Below, one piece after another: positions 17,428 through 26,437 of a stretch of DNA of 64,000 bases. The translations under genes and the position numbers were made by a program. Source of the DNA: Qipengyuania aestuarii. Its GTDB lineage: Bacteria > Pseudomonadota > Alphaproteobacteria > Sphingomonadales > Sphingomonadaceae. The stretch lies in contig NZ_JAIGNP010000001.1 in the NCBI RefSeq assembly GCF_019711535.1, forward strand, positions 124,001 to 188,000, written 5' to 3'. A model generated the notes under the pieces. That model made no database searches. It was given only the letters and a program-made list of their open reading frames with translations, and was not told the DNA's origin. Position 1 is the first letter of the stretch, and every line of letters begins with the position of its first letter.

Positions 17428-18216
17428 TCAGTTGGGCAGGTTCGCTTGTGATGTAGGCTGCGGAGCCGAGCCTTGCTGCATCTGCCTCGCGAAGATGACC
17501 CGCATCAGTTCGAGAGAATAGATGTGGGCATGGATCAGCATGAGGAGACCGTTCTTGTTCCAGGCTTCCAGCTTTTCGGCACTGACCTCGCGGAGCTTTT
17601 CTTGGTCGACCATCTGGAACCCGCGATATACGAAGGGCTTGTCGGTGTCCTGGCGCTGAATGGCAACTTCGCCATCCATGAGAAGACCGGCTTCCTTGAT
17701 TTCAGCGAGAAAGGCTTGAGTGCGCTGTGCTGCTTGTTCGAAATGTTCGCAGAACTCCAGGACACGTTTGGTGGCATCCGTGGTATTGCCCTCGTCGTCG
17801 AACAGGCGCTCTCCATCAGCGAATTCGCCCAACGCTTCGCTGGTGGGGTCAAACATCAAGGAAAGCTCGGTCGCGTCCTTCTGAAGCTTCGCCAGCATGA
17901 AGGGGTAGCGGCGGATGTAGGCTGGAAGGTAAACCTGTTCGGTCACCTTGCCGCTTTCATCCACGAAAGTGTTCACGCCTTCGTTGAGGCCCATGAGCGC
18001 GAGGGGAAGCGGATTCTCGCCGCTGGAAAACACAATCGGGAAATTACGCTGGGCCTGGACAAATTCGTCGACAGTCAACGGAATGGCATGTGCTTTGGAA
18101 AGCCACGGAGCGCTGTCGATCATGCGCGAGCGATAGTTCTTATGATCCCGGCTGTTCAACGGCATGAGATCGTTGAAGAACAAAGGCAATTGGGGCTGCT
18201 GCGGCGCGCTGGCCAT
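17428..18216 (-). CDS. SapC-family protein
   Basis: A 262-residue protein matching the SapC family: the ends PLNSRDHKNYR and NFPIVFSSGENPLPLALMGL, YLPAYIRRYPFMLA, and the C-terminal part with FQMVDQEKLREVSAEKLEAWNKNGLLMLIHAHIYSLELM. The name comes from an S-layer-associated gene of Campylobacter, but the molecular role in Alphaproteobacteria is not established. No signal peptide or membrane helix is visible, which argues for a cytoplasmic protein. It is the first gene of a probable two-gene unit with the M48 lipoprotein. Confidence 0.88.
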   Translation of the reverse strand: MASAPQQPQLPLFFNDLMPLNSRDHKNYRSRMIDSAPWLSKAHAIPLTVDEFVQAQRNFPIVFSSGENPLPLALMGLNEGVNTFVDESGKVTEQVYLPAYIRRYPFMLAKLQKDATELSLMFDPTSEALGEFADGERLFDDEGNTTDATKRVLEFCEHFEQAAQRTQAFLAEIKEAGLLMDGEVAIQRQDTDKPFVYRGFQMVDQEKLREVSAEKLEAWNKNGLLMLIHAHIYSLELMRVIFARQMQQGSAPQPTSQANLPN

Positions 18217-18299
18217 GAATAATCTCCGACAAGTCTTTTAGAATAAAACTGATTTGGCGAACCATACCGATAGCGGCATTACGCGCCGGACCGTGGGCC

Positions 18300-19748
18300 T
18301 TACGTAGTTGCAGCTTGTTTCGCAAGCGGCACCAGTTTCCCGGGATTCATAATGCCCTTTGGATCGAGTGCGGCCTTTATGTTCCGCATGAGTGCCAGCC
18401 TTGCAGGGTCGCCCAGCCGTCCCAGCTCATCCCGCTTAACCTGCCCAATTCCGTGTTCCGCGCTGATGGAGCCTCCCCATTGCGAAACTTTATCATGTAC
18501 GAACCCGCTGACTTCCTTCGCCTCGCCTGCCTCCCAGCGTTGCGGGTCGGCTCCCTTCGGCGCGAGGACATGAAAGTGCACGTTGCCGTCGCCGAGGTGG
18601 CCAAATGCAACGGTCGTCGTCCCTGGGAAACGGTCTTCGATTTCCGGCGATACTTTCTCAATGAAGTCGGCCATCAGCGGAACCGGAATCGCAATGTCGT
18701 GCTGCATGGCAGGACCGATCGCTCTTTCTGCCGGGGCGATCGAATCCCTCAGTAACCAGAATGCCTCTGCTTGCGTTTCATTGGCGGAGATAACGGCATC
18801 TTCAACAAGATCTGCCTCGAATGCCGAAACCATCAAGGCTTCCGTTTTCTGCGTGAGAGGTTCGCTTTCGCCTTGGATTGCGGTCAGCTCGATCAACGCA
18901 TGCCAGGGATACTTCTCGGCGACCGGACTACGCGCGTCGGGAAGGTGGGCGAGCACCGCCTCGAGGCTATGATTCGGTAAGACTTCGAATCCTTCCAAGA
19001 AGTCGGGGGCTTGGGCCTCGCAATGGAGCAGCAGCTCTCGCGCCTTTTGAATCGATGTGAGGCCTGCCCAGATGACGCGCCGATCGCCGATTTGTGGCAA
19101 GAGCTGCAATGTAGCTGCGGTCACGATGCCCAATGTCCCTTCGGAGCCAATGAGCAATTGCTTCAGGTCGAAACCGCGGTTGTCTTTCTTCAGCGGGGTA
19201 AGCGTGTCGAGCACGGAGCCGTCGGCCATGACCGCTTCCAGCCCCAGCACCTGAGCGCGCATCGTCCCGTGCCGCAATACCTGTGTGCCGCCAGCATTGG
19301 TCGATATCAGTCCGCCAATAGTGGCGGATCCTTTTCCTCCGAGGGTGAGGGGAAAGCGAAGGCCTTGTTCGGCAACCCGTTCGTGGAGGGTCTGGAGAAT
19401 GACGCCTGCACCACACGTGATCTGGCGCGCCTTCACGTCAAATGCACCAAAATCATTCATACGGCGGAGGGAGAGGATGAGGCTTTTGCCGGTGGTATCG
19501 GGGGTGGCGCCGCCGGACATGCCGCTGTTGCCGCCCTGGGGAACGATCGGCACCTCGTGTGCGGCGCATAGCTTGACCAGCGCGGACACCTCCTGTGTGC
19601 TCGCTGGAGAGGCTAGGCCAAGCGCCTTGCCGGTGAACCTGCCGCGCCAGTCGGTTAGCCACGGGTCCAGCAATTCGGGATCGGTCGTGAAGCCGCGCGG
19701 ACCGAGCAAATCGGCCACGGCCGCAAGGAAAGAGGGATCGCGGGTCAT
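18300..19748 (-). CDS. FAD-binding oxidoreductase (D-2-hydroxyacid dehydrogenase, GlcD/D2HGDH type)
   Basis: A 482-residue flavoenzyme of the FAD_binding_4 plus FAD-oxidase C family. The FAD-binding half (about 35-215) has VPIVPQGGNSGMSGGATPD and GLISTNAGGTQVLRHGTMR. The catalytic half has FGHLGDGNVHFHVL with the metal-binding His pair and SAEHGIGQVKR, and the C-terminus is ALDPKGIMNPGKLVP. Members oxidise D-lactate, glycolate or D-2-hydroxyglutarate; the exact substrate cannot be chosen. The frame is open to 19805 but the ATG at 19748 gives the usual terminus. Confidence 0.9.
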   Translation of the reverse strand: MTRDPSFLAAVADLLGPRGFTTDPELLDPWLTDWRGRFTGKALGLASPASTQEVSALVKLCAAHEVPIVPQGGNSGMSGGATPDTTGKSLILSLRRMNDFGAFDVKARQITCGAGVILQTLHERVAEQGLRFPLTLGGKGSATIGGLISTNAGGTQVLRHGTMRAQVLGLEAVMADGSVLDTLTPLKKDNRGFDLKQLLIGSEGTLGIVTAATLQLLPQIGDRRVIWAGLTSIQKARELLLHCEAQAPDFLEGFEVLPNHSLEAVLAHLPDARSPVAEKYPWHALIELTAIQGESEPLTQKTEALMVSAFEADLVEDAVISANETQAEAFWLLRDSIAPAERAIGPAMQHDIAIPVPLMADFIEKVSPEIEDRFPGTTTVAFGHLGDGNVHFHVLAPKGADPQRWEAGEAKEVSGFVHDKVSQWGGSISAEHGIGQVKRDELGRLGDPARLALMRNIKAALDPKGIMNPGKLVPLAKQAATT

Positions 19749-19904
19749 GCGCCCCGAATGGCATAAAGCGATGGGGGAAGTCACCCTATTGCCAACGCCT
19801 GCCAATCAATTAAGCCGGTATTCAAGGATGCGAGGGTAGGGCGACAGTCACGAAGCCATCCTGCTGTCTTCGGTGCCGCCAAGGGAACTCTGACACTTCT
19901 ACGC

Positions 19905-20489
19905 ATGCCAAGCTTGCCCTTCTTTCTTGCACCTGTCGTGCTGCTGCTGCCCCTGACGGTAGAGACCGGCGCTGATCCCTCCGCCGAGGAGGTCCGCCCG
20001 GAGCAGGCGCAGCAGATTCGCGACCGGCGGATGTCACCGCTGCCTCTGGCTAGGGAAGCGCCGGCCTGGTCGCCGTTGTTCGAGGGTATCGGCCCCTCTA
20101 CAAACGAGCAGGTCCGGATCGAGCGGCGCATCATCTTGCGCATTTCGCCCGCCCGCGGGCCAGTACGCCAGAATCTTACCGCCAGCTCATCCCAGGCGAG
20201 TCCGCGCCGGCGATTGGTAGAACGGCCCTATGCCAAATGCGTGGATAGCGAAGATATCGGCGGCGTTGCCGACCAAGGCGATCGCCTGGCCATGTTTACC
20301 CATGACCGCAGGACGCTCCTGGCCAAGCTCGAAAAGGGCTGCAGCCCGCGCGATTTCTACCGCGGCTTTTATATGGAGCGCAGCGACGATGGAAAGATCT
20401 GCATCAATCGCGACCGGCTACTGAGCCGGGCAGGGGCCAAATGCCAGGTGACACGGTTCACGCAATTGGCTGTCGAACCCGTCGACTGA
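19905..20489 (+). CDS. hypothetical secreted protein
   Basis: A 194-residue protein with an N-terminal hydrophobic segment (PSLPFFLAPVVLLLPLTV), probably a signal peptide or anchor. The rest is basic and Arg-rich, with three well-spaced Cys (in YAKCVDS, KGCSPRDFYRGFYM and AKCQVT) plus one in KICINRD, suggesting disulfides in the periplasm. I do not recognise a family. No neighbour suggests a function; a terminator-like hairpin follows within 60 bases, so it is probably transcribed alone. Confidence 0.65.
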   Translation: MPSLPFFLAPVVLLLPLTVETGADPSAEEVRPEQAQQIRDRRMSPLPLAREAPAWSPLFEGIGPSTNEQVRIERRIILRISPARGPVRQNLTASSSQASPRRRLVERPYAKCVDSEDIGGVADQGDRLAMFTHDRRTLLAKLEKGCSPRDFYRGFYMERSDDGKICINRDRLLSRAGAKCQVTRFTQLAVEPVD

Positions 20490-20542
20490 GGCGGTTTTCC
20501 TTGACTTGAGGCGATGAATTGGCGATGGGCGCCCTCGCTAGA

Positions 20543-20564
20543 GGCCGCCTTGGCGCGGCCTTTT
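20543..20564 (+). terminator. terminator or attenuator before the rhlE-like gene
   Basis: GGCCGC (20543-20548) pairs with GCGGCC (20555-20560), followed by TTTT and further T-rich sequence. It lies 48 bases before the helicase start, so it may end the preceding gene or sit in the helicase leader. Confidence 0.6.
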
Positions 20565-20611
20565 CTGGTATTTTCTGATATTTTTCCTGAAAAGGGGCAA
20601 TCGTTAGCCGC

Positions 20612-21946
20612 ATGAGTTTTGCCGATCTCGGCCTTTCCGCAGACCTGCTCAAAGCCGTCGAAGAGGCCGGCTACACCGAGCCGACTCCGATCCAGGCACA
20701 GGCCATCCCGCCGGTACTGATGATGAAAGACATCATCGGCATCGCGCAGACCGGTACTGGCAAGACAGCCAGTTTCGTCCTGCCGATGATCGACATTCTT
20801 GCGAGCGGCCGCCGCCGTGCTCTGATGCCCCGCAGCCTCATTCTCGCTCCGACGCGGGAATTGGCCGCCCAGGTCGCCGAAAATTTCGAGAAATACGGCA
20901 AGAATCACGATCTCAAGCTCGTGCTGCTGATCGGCGGCGTGCAGATGGGCGATCAGGTCAAGGCGCTTAACGATGGCGTCGATGTCCTGATTGCGACCCC
21001 GGGCCGCCTGATGGACCTGTTCGAGCGTGGAAAAATCCTGCTCAATGGCTGCGAGCTGCTCGTCATCGACGAAGCCGACCGGATGCTGGATATGGGGTTC
21101 ATTCCCGATATCGAATTCATTTGCGACAAGCTTCCCGAAACACGGCAGACCATGCTGTTTTCGGCGACCATGCCGCCGCCGATCGAAAAGCTGGCCAAGA
21201 AGTTCCTCGACAATCCCAAGCGGATCGAAGTGAGCCGGGCAGCCACCACCAACAAGGACATCACCGCATTCAAGATCCCGGTGGAGCCGCGCAAGAAGCG
21301 TGAGACGCTGCGCTGGTTGCTCCGTAACGATCTGGTGGAAACGGCGATCATCTTCGCCAATCGCAAGACCACCGTGCGCGAGCTCAACCAGAGCCTGCAG
21401 CGTCACGGTTTCGCAAGTAGCGAGATCCACGGCGACATGGATCAGTCCAGCCGGATCCAGGAACTGGAGCGATTCAAGGCGGGCGAGGTCAACATCCTTG
21501 TCGCGTCTGATGTCGCGGCGCGCGGACTGGATGTGAAGGGCGTAAGCCACGTCTTCAATTTCGACACACCCTGGCACCCGGACGATTACGTACATCGGAT
21601 CGGCCGTACGGGGCGGGCAGGGGCCAAAGGCCGCGCATTCACCTTCGTGACCGGCGAAGACGCGGAAGCGATCCAGAATGTCGAAAAGCTGACCAAGACC
21701 CCGATTGCCGTCTTCGGCAAGAAGGATGTCCGCGTCGAACTGGTCGAAGCGCCCAAGGAAAAGCCCGTCAGGGAAAAGCGCGGCGATCCGGAAGAAGCGC
21801 CCGCCAGATCGCGTCGCAGCCGGGATAGCGAACCGGAAAAGAAGGCGAAGCGTTCTTACCGGGACAACGATCGCGATGACGGCCCAACCGCGCCGGGCGA
21901 ATGGAACGGCCCGCGCCCAAGCTTCCTGGACGTTTCCGCGCTTTAA
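20612..21946 (+). CDS. rhlE: DEAD-box ATP-dependent RNA helicase (RhlE-like)
   Basis: A 444-residue DEAD-box helicase. Motifs in order: Q motif (YTEPTPIQAQAIP), motif I GTGKTASF, Ia PTRELAAQ, GG, TPGRLMDL, II DEAD, III SAT, IV IIFANRKTT, V ASDVAARGLDVKGV, and VI HRIGRTGRAG. A basic, charged tail of about 65 residues rich in Arg, Glu and Lys follows and probably contacts RNA. Such enzymes act in ribosome assembly, RNA decay or cold adaptation. The final gene-specific role and the RhlE label are by similarity only. A hairpin overlaps its stop codon. Confidence 0.92.
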   Translation: MSFADLGLSADLLKAVEEAGYTEPTPIQAQAIPPVLMMKDIIGIAQTGTGKTASFVLPMIDILASGRRRALMPRSLILAPTRELAAQVAENFEKYGKNHDLKLVLLIGGVQMGDQVKALNDGVDVLIATPGRLMDLFERGKILLNGCELLVIDEADRMLDMGFIPDIEFICDKLPETRQTMLFSATMPPPIEKLAKKFLDNPKRIEVSRAATTNKDITAFKIPVEPRKKRETLRWLLRNDLVETAIIFANRKTTVRELNQSLQRHGFASSEIHGDMDQSSRIQELERFKAGEVNILVASDVAARGLDVKGVSHVFNFDTPWHPDDYVHRIGRTGRAGAKGRAFTFVTGEDAEAIQNVEKLTKTPIAVFGKKDVRVELVEAPKEKPVREKRGDPEEAPARSRRSRDSEPEKKAKRSYRDNDRDDGPTAPGEWNGPRPSFLDVSAL

Positions 21947-21956
21947 GGCGCGGAAA
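21933..21956. terminator. terminator-like hairpin at the end of the rhlE-like gene
   Basis: TTTCCGCGC (21933-21941) pairs perfectly with GCGCGGAAA (21948-21956) across a 6-base loop that holds the stop codon TAA. No long T-run follows. A second, weaker inverted repeat (AATTCTG/CAGAATT) comes immediately after. Confidence 0.5.
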
Positions 21957-22004
21957 TTCTGCCTCAGAATTCCATTCAGGAGATCAGGGCAAAAGGCTTG
22001 CCGC

Positions 22005-24317
22005 TTATTCGGCGGCGAGCTTTACGAAGCTGTCTAGGACCCGCTTCGTGCCGGACTTCTCGAATTCGATTTCCAGCTTGTTGCCTTCCTGATCGGTGAC
22101 GAGGCCGTAGCCGAATTTATCGTGAAACACCCGCGCGCCGATGCTGACATCGGTGCGGGGTTTTGCCGCGAAACTCGCCGCGCTTTTCCCCGATTCCGCC
22201 AATCTTTTAGGCGCCGTCTCATAGCCGCTTGCCAGTGCGCGCTGCCAGCCGGGCCCGCGCGCCGTGCTGCGGTCCGGACGTGCGGTTGAAACATGGGCGA
22301 AGGGATCTTCGGTTTCGGTCCAGTTCGCGCGCCACAGGGACGCGCCGCCGCTCATCGTGGTTTCGCTTTCCACATGTTCATCCGGCAGCTCGCCGATGAA
22401 CCTGCTGGGTATGGAGCTGGTCCATTGCCCATAGATGCGCCGGTTCGCGGCGTGGAAAATGGTACAGCGGCGCTTGGCGCGAGTGATCGCGACATAGGCC
22501 AGCCGTCGTTCTTCCTCGAGACTGGCGAGCCCGCCTTCGTCGATCGCCCGCTGGCTGGGGAACACGCCTTCTTCCCATCCGGGCAGAAACACGTGATCGA
22601 ATTCCAGCCCCTTCGCGGCGTGCATGGTCATGATGGTGACCTTTTCGCCATCGTCGGCGCGGTCATTGTCCATCACCAGGCTAACATGTTCGAGGAAATC
22701 GGTGAGCGTTTCGTACTCTTCCATCGCCCGCGCAAGCTCGGACAGGTTTTCCAGCCGCCCGGCGCTTTCCGCGCTGCGATCTTTCTGCAGCATTTCCTCG
22801 TAACCGCTTTCCACCAGAACCGTGCGCAGCAATTCGGAAGGGGTGACCTTTCCTGCCATTTCGCGCCAGTGGACGAACTGGCTGAGCAGGCCGACCAGAG
22901 TGTTGCGCGCGCGGGCAGGCAGTTCATCGCTATCGGCGAGATCGAGCGACGCGGCCGCGAGCGGTTGCTGCGTGCGGCGGGCGTGGCGGCGCATCGCTTC
23001 GAGCGTCTTCGCACCGAGCCCGCGCTTGGGCTGGTTGTATATCCTTTCGAACGCCAGATCGTCTGCTGGCTGGGCGATTGTGCGCAGATAGGCGAGGGCG
23101 TCGCGAATTTCGGCGCGCTCGTAAAAGCGGAAGCCGCCGACGATGCGGTAATTGAGGCCGATCTGAATGAAGCGGTCTTCGAACTCGCGGGTCTGGTACT
23201 GGGCGCGCACCAGAATGGCTACCTGATCGAGCGGGGCGCCTTCGCTTTCCAGCCGTTCAATCGCCTCGCCCACCCGGCGGGCCTCTTCCGGGCCGTCCCA
23301 GATGCCGACGACGCGCACCTTTTCTCCCGCGGGAAGCTCGGTCCACAGTGTCTTGCCCAGCCGTTCGCTGTTGGCATCGATCAGGCCGGAAGCCGCCGCC
23401 AGGATTTGCGGTGTCGACCGGTAGTTCTGTTCCAGCTTGATGACCGCCGCGCCGGGGAAATCCTTTTCGAACTTCAGGATATTGGCCACTTCGGCTCCGC
23501 GCCAGGAATAGATCGACTGATCATCGTCGCCCACCACGCAGATATTCTTGTGTGCCTGTGCCAGCAGGCGCAGCCACAAATACTGGACCTGATTGGTGTC
23601 CTGATATTCGTCCACCAGGATGTATTTGAAACGCTGCTGATACTGCGCCAGCACATCGTGATGCTGGCGGAAGATGTTGAGCATATGCAGCAGCAGGTCG
23701 CCGAAGTCGCAGGCGTTCAGCGCTTTCAGGCGGTCCTGGTAAAGCTTGTAGAACTGCGCGCCGCGCCCGTTGGCATAGGCTTCGTTTTCAACCGTATCGA
23801 GATCGCCCGGATTGAGCCCGCGGTTCTTCCAGCGATCGATCAGACCGGCCAGCTGGCGGGCAGGCCAGCGTTTTTCATCTAGATCCTGCTCCTGGATGAG
23901 CTGTTTCAGCAGGCGCAGCTGATCATCGGTATCGATGATGGTGTAATTGCTTTGCAGGCCCACGATCTCGGCATGGCGGCGCAGCATCCTTGCACCGATC
24001 GAATGGAAAGTGCCGAGCCAGGGCATGCCTTCGACCGCATCGCCGATATGACGGCCCACGCGTTCGCGCATCTCGCGCGCGGCCTTGTTGGTAAATGTGA
24101 CACAGAGAATTTCGCTCGGCCAAGCCCTGCGGGTGGCAATCAGATGCGCCAGCCGGGCGGTGAGCGCGGCGGTCTTGCCAGTGCCAGCCCCCGCCAGCAT
24201 CAGGACCGGGCCTTCAGTGGTCAGCACAGCCTGTTTCTGCGGCTCGTTCAGGGTAGCGGCATAGGCTGGAACGTCGGCATTTCCGGCGTTTTCGAGCGGG
24301 GTCGATAGGTCTGGCAT
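22005..24317 (-). CDS. uvrD: UvrD/PcrA-type ATP-dependent DNA helicase
   Basis: A 770-residue superfamily 1A helicase. Motifs visible: the Q motif [10 protein letters not shown], motif I [11 protein letters not shown], Ia [73 protein letters not shown], and VI [12 protein letters not shown]. The C-terminal 45 residues form the Tudor-like module typical of PcrA/UvrD ([22 protein letters not shown]), which contacts RNA polymerase in related proteins. It acts in nucleotide-excision and mismatch repair, consistent with mutL further along. The ATG at 24317 is preferred to the longer frame reaching 24416. Confidence 0.92.
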   Translation of the reverse strand: [770 protein letters not shown]

Positions 24318-24374
24318 TGTGTCAGAACAACTAGGGAACGCAGCCTCGCTGTACAACCCCCCGGGGGCGTCTTC

Positions 24375-24400
24375 GGAACAATCAGCCGTCCCGCCGCGTA
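24375..24400 (+). promoter_or_regulatory. near-consensus EcfG-type promoter
   Basis: GGAAC (24375-24379), a 17-base spacer, CGTA (24397-24400). One mismatch to CGTT in the -10 box. The ATG at 24434 follows at a reasonable distance with its own AGGAG site. Confidence 0.4.
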
Positions 24401-24433
24401 CTAGGCTCAAGGTCAACGTCAGGAGACTAGATT

Positions 24434-25042
24434 ATGAAAAGTATCATTTTTGCCAGCGCCGCAGCCCTTACTTTTGCTGCCGCCCCCGCAATTTCCCAAG
24501 ATATGGCTGTCACTGCAGATGGTGAGGCCTATGTTCTTACCGACGCCCAGACCACGATGTACGAAGGATGGCCAGCAGACCGCCGTGGCGCTTACGATGC
24601 GTGGCCCAGCGACGTTCAGGAATATTACTGGACCCTGGAGCCGACCCAGACCGAAGCGTGGTGGGTGCTTACCGATCCCCAGCGTGTCCGCATCTACGAG
24701 ATGACTCCGGAACAGCGCACGATGGCTTGGCAGCAGATCAACGCCCAGATGTCGGGCATGAACAATTCCAGCACCGCCGCGACCGCCAGAACCTCGGCAG
24801 CATCTGCCAGTTCCATGTCCCCGCGCTTCGTGAGCAGCGAAGTCGTCCAATCGACGCCGGCGGACGCAGGTCCTCCGACCGGAGACCTCCCGATCTGTTC
24901 GGCCGACGAACAGGATAATTGCATTAATGCGTGGGAAGCCGGCAAGCGTGGTGCAGGCGTAAACCGCCCTCTCGAATATTGGCCGGGTCGTCCGGCAAGC
25001 GAAATTAACGAGCCGCTTCCGGCAACACGTCCGAACAACTAA
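24434..25042 (+). CDS. hypothetical secreted protein
   Basis: A 202-residue protein with a signal peptide (KSIIFASAAALTFAAAPAIS, likely cleaved before QDMAV). The mature N-terminal half is rich in Trp and Tyr and acidic (YEGWPADRRGAYDAWPSDVQEYYWTLEP), the middle is a Ser/Ala/Thr linker, and the end has one Cys pair (PICSADEQDNCINAW) and a Pro-rich tail. I do not recognise a family. It has a good AGGAG ribosome-binding site, an EcfG-like promoter about 35 bases upstream and a terminator just after, so it is a single-gene unit that may respond to stress. Confidence 0.7.
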   Translation: MKSIIFASAAALTFAAAPAISQDMAVTADGEAYVLTDAQTTMYEGWPADRRGAYDAWPSDVQEYYWTLEPTQTEAWWVLTDPQRVRIYEMTPEQRTMAWQQINAQMSGMNNSSTAATARTSAASASSMSPRFVSSEVVQSTPADAGPPTGDLPICSADEQDNCINAWEAGKRGAGVNRPLEYWPGRPASEINEPLPATRPNN

Positions 25043-25083
25043 CCCTACATGTAGGTTTGCAGAGCGATCTGCAGAAAGAGAAT

Positions 25084-25121
25084 AGGGCTGGGCTGCATAT
25101 GCGGTCCCGCCCTTTCTTTTT
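25084..25121 (+). terminator. terminator of the secreted hypothetical gene
   Basis: AGGGC-TGGGC pairs with the GTCCC-GCCCT arm (one mismatch, one G-T), followed by CTTTCTTTTT-like sequence. Confidence 0.7.
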
Positions 25122-25127
25122 GGGGGG

Positions 25128-25673
25128 CTAGTCTTTCAATCGTAACAGCGTGAGCTTCGCCTTGCCGACGACCCGCTCGCTTTCGATCTCCAATGCCTTG
25201 ACCGCAATATCTTCGTCCTTGCGGGTTTCCAATGCGATCCAGCTGGCGCTACCGATCCAGCCGAGCCGCGCCATCCGGTCGAGAGCTACCTGACCGGCGC
25301 CGGTGTCGTAGGGCGGATCGAGCAGGATCAGATCATGCGGCACTTTTGCAGGGGCGAGGGCCATGACCGAGCCTTGCTGGACCTGGGTCCGGGTACGTGC
25401 ATCGAAAGTGTCGATATTGGCTCTGATCGCCTTCACCGCCTCGCTTTCCTGCTCGACGAAGAGGCAGGAGGCTGCGCCGCGCGAAAGGGCTTCGAGGCCC
25501 AGCGCGCCGGACCCGGCGAACAGATCGACCACCGAGATGTCGTCAAAGCTGCCGAGGCGACTGGCGAGCATGCTGAACAGGGTCTCGCGCGTGCGGTCCG
25601 ATGTCGGGCGCGTGAGGTCTCCCTTGGGCGCGACGATATTGCGCCCGCGCCAGTCGCCGGCAATGATCCTCAC
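25128..25673 (-). CDS. rsmD: 16S rRNA (guanine(966)-N2)-methyltransferase
   Basis: A 181-residue SAM-dependent rRNA methyltransferase. The N-terminus MRIIAGDWRGRNI, the RPTSDRTRETLFSML stretch, the SAM-binding VVDLFAGSGALGLEALSRG and the catalytic LLDPPYD are characteristic. It methylates G966 of 16S rRNA during 30S assembly. Its start overlaps the end of the upstream pseudouridine synthase gene by 4 bases (ATGA type), so the two RNA-modification enzymes are translationally coupled. Confidence 0.94.
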   Translation of the reverse strand: MRIIAGDWRGRNIVAPKGDLTRPTSDRTRETLFSMLASRLGSFDDISVVDLFAGSGALGLEALSRGAASCLFVEQESEAVKAIRANIDTFDARTRTQVQQGSVMALAPAKVPHDLILLDPPYDTGAGQVALDRMARLGWIGSASWIALETRKDEDIAVKALEIESERVVGKAKLTLLRLKD

Positions 25674-26437
25674 GAACGGCCTCCGCGCGCCAGCTCCCGC
25701 TTGAACCCCTCGACATCGCCGCGCTTGATCTCGACCGCCTGCCCGCGGGGCAAATCGCCAAGATGGAAGGGGCCGTAGCCGATGCGTAGCAAGCGGTTCA
25801 CTTCGAGCCCGAGATGCTCCAGAATCCTGCGGACTTCGCGGTTCTTCCCTTCGCGCAAAGTCATTTCGATCCAGCGGTTGCGGCCCGACCCGCGTTCGAG
25901 ATTGGCCTCGACCTGGCCGTAGCGGACTCCGTCGATCTCGACGCCTTCGATCAGTTCGTCGAGCTGCGCCTGGGTGATGTCGCCGAATGCCCGGGCACGG
26001 TAGGTGCGCGGCACGCCGGTCGACGGCAGCTCCATCGCGCGCTTCATTTCGCCGTCATTGGTGAGCAGCAGCAGCCCCTCCGTGTTGAAGTCGAGACGGC
26101 CCACCGGCATCACCCTGCCGGCATCCTTGGGCAGGGCATTGCGCAGCGCGGCATAGATTGTCGGCCGTCCCTTGGGATCGTGTTCTGCCGTGATAAGGCC
26201 CGACGGCTTGTGAAAGGCGAACAGCCGCGTCGCCTCGGCTTCACCCACGGGCTTGCCGTCGACACTCACGCCGCGAAGGCTCTCCAGCTTGATCGCCGGC
26301 GTGTCGAGCACCTTGCCGTTGAGCGAAACACGCCCGTCGGCGATCATCCGCTCGATCTCTCGGCGGCTTGCAACGCCAGCGCGGGCGAGCAGCTTGGCGA
26401 TCCGGTCGCCGGCTTCGGGAAGTCTGTTTTCGGCCAT
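25670..26437 (-). CDS. RsuA/RluB-family pseudouridine synthase
   Basis: A 255-residue rRNA pseudouridine synthase. The S4 RNA-binding domain is at the N-terminus (RIAKLLARAGVASRREIERMIADGRVSLNG). The catalytic domain contains GRLDFNTEGLLLLTNDG with the active-site Asp, and GKNREVRRILEHLGLEVNRLLRIGYGPF near the end. The frame is open upstream to 26635, but the ATG at 26437 gives the family terminus. Whether it modifies 23S (RluB) or 16S rRNA (RsuA) cannot be decided. It overlaps rsmD by 4 bases; the 293 bases upstream are a divergent promoter region with no gene seen. Confidence 0.92.
   Translation of the reverse strand: MAENRLPEAGDRIAKLLARAGVASRREIERMIADGRVSLNGKVLDTPAIKLESLRGVSVDGKPVGEAEATRLFAFHKPSGLITAEHDPKGRPTIYAALRNALPKDAGRVMPVGRLDFNTEGLLLLTNDGEMKRAMELPSTGVPRTYRARAFGDITQAQLDELIEGVEIDGVRYGQVEANLERGSGRNRWIEMTLREGKNREVRRILEHLGLEVNRLLRIGYGPFHLGDLPRGQAVEIKRGDVEGFKRELARGGRS

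Noticed and set aside
22293..23882. A 529-codon frame opposite uvrD.
   Set aside because: A shadow of the helicase gene, with no ribosome-binding site or domain.
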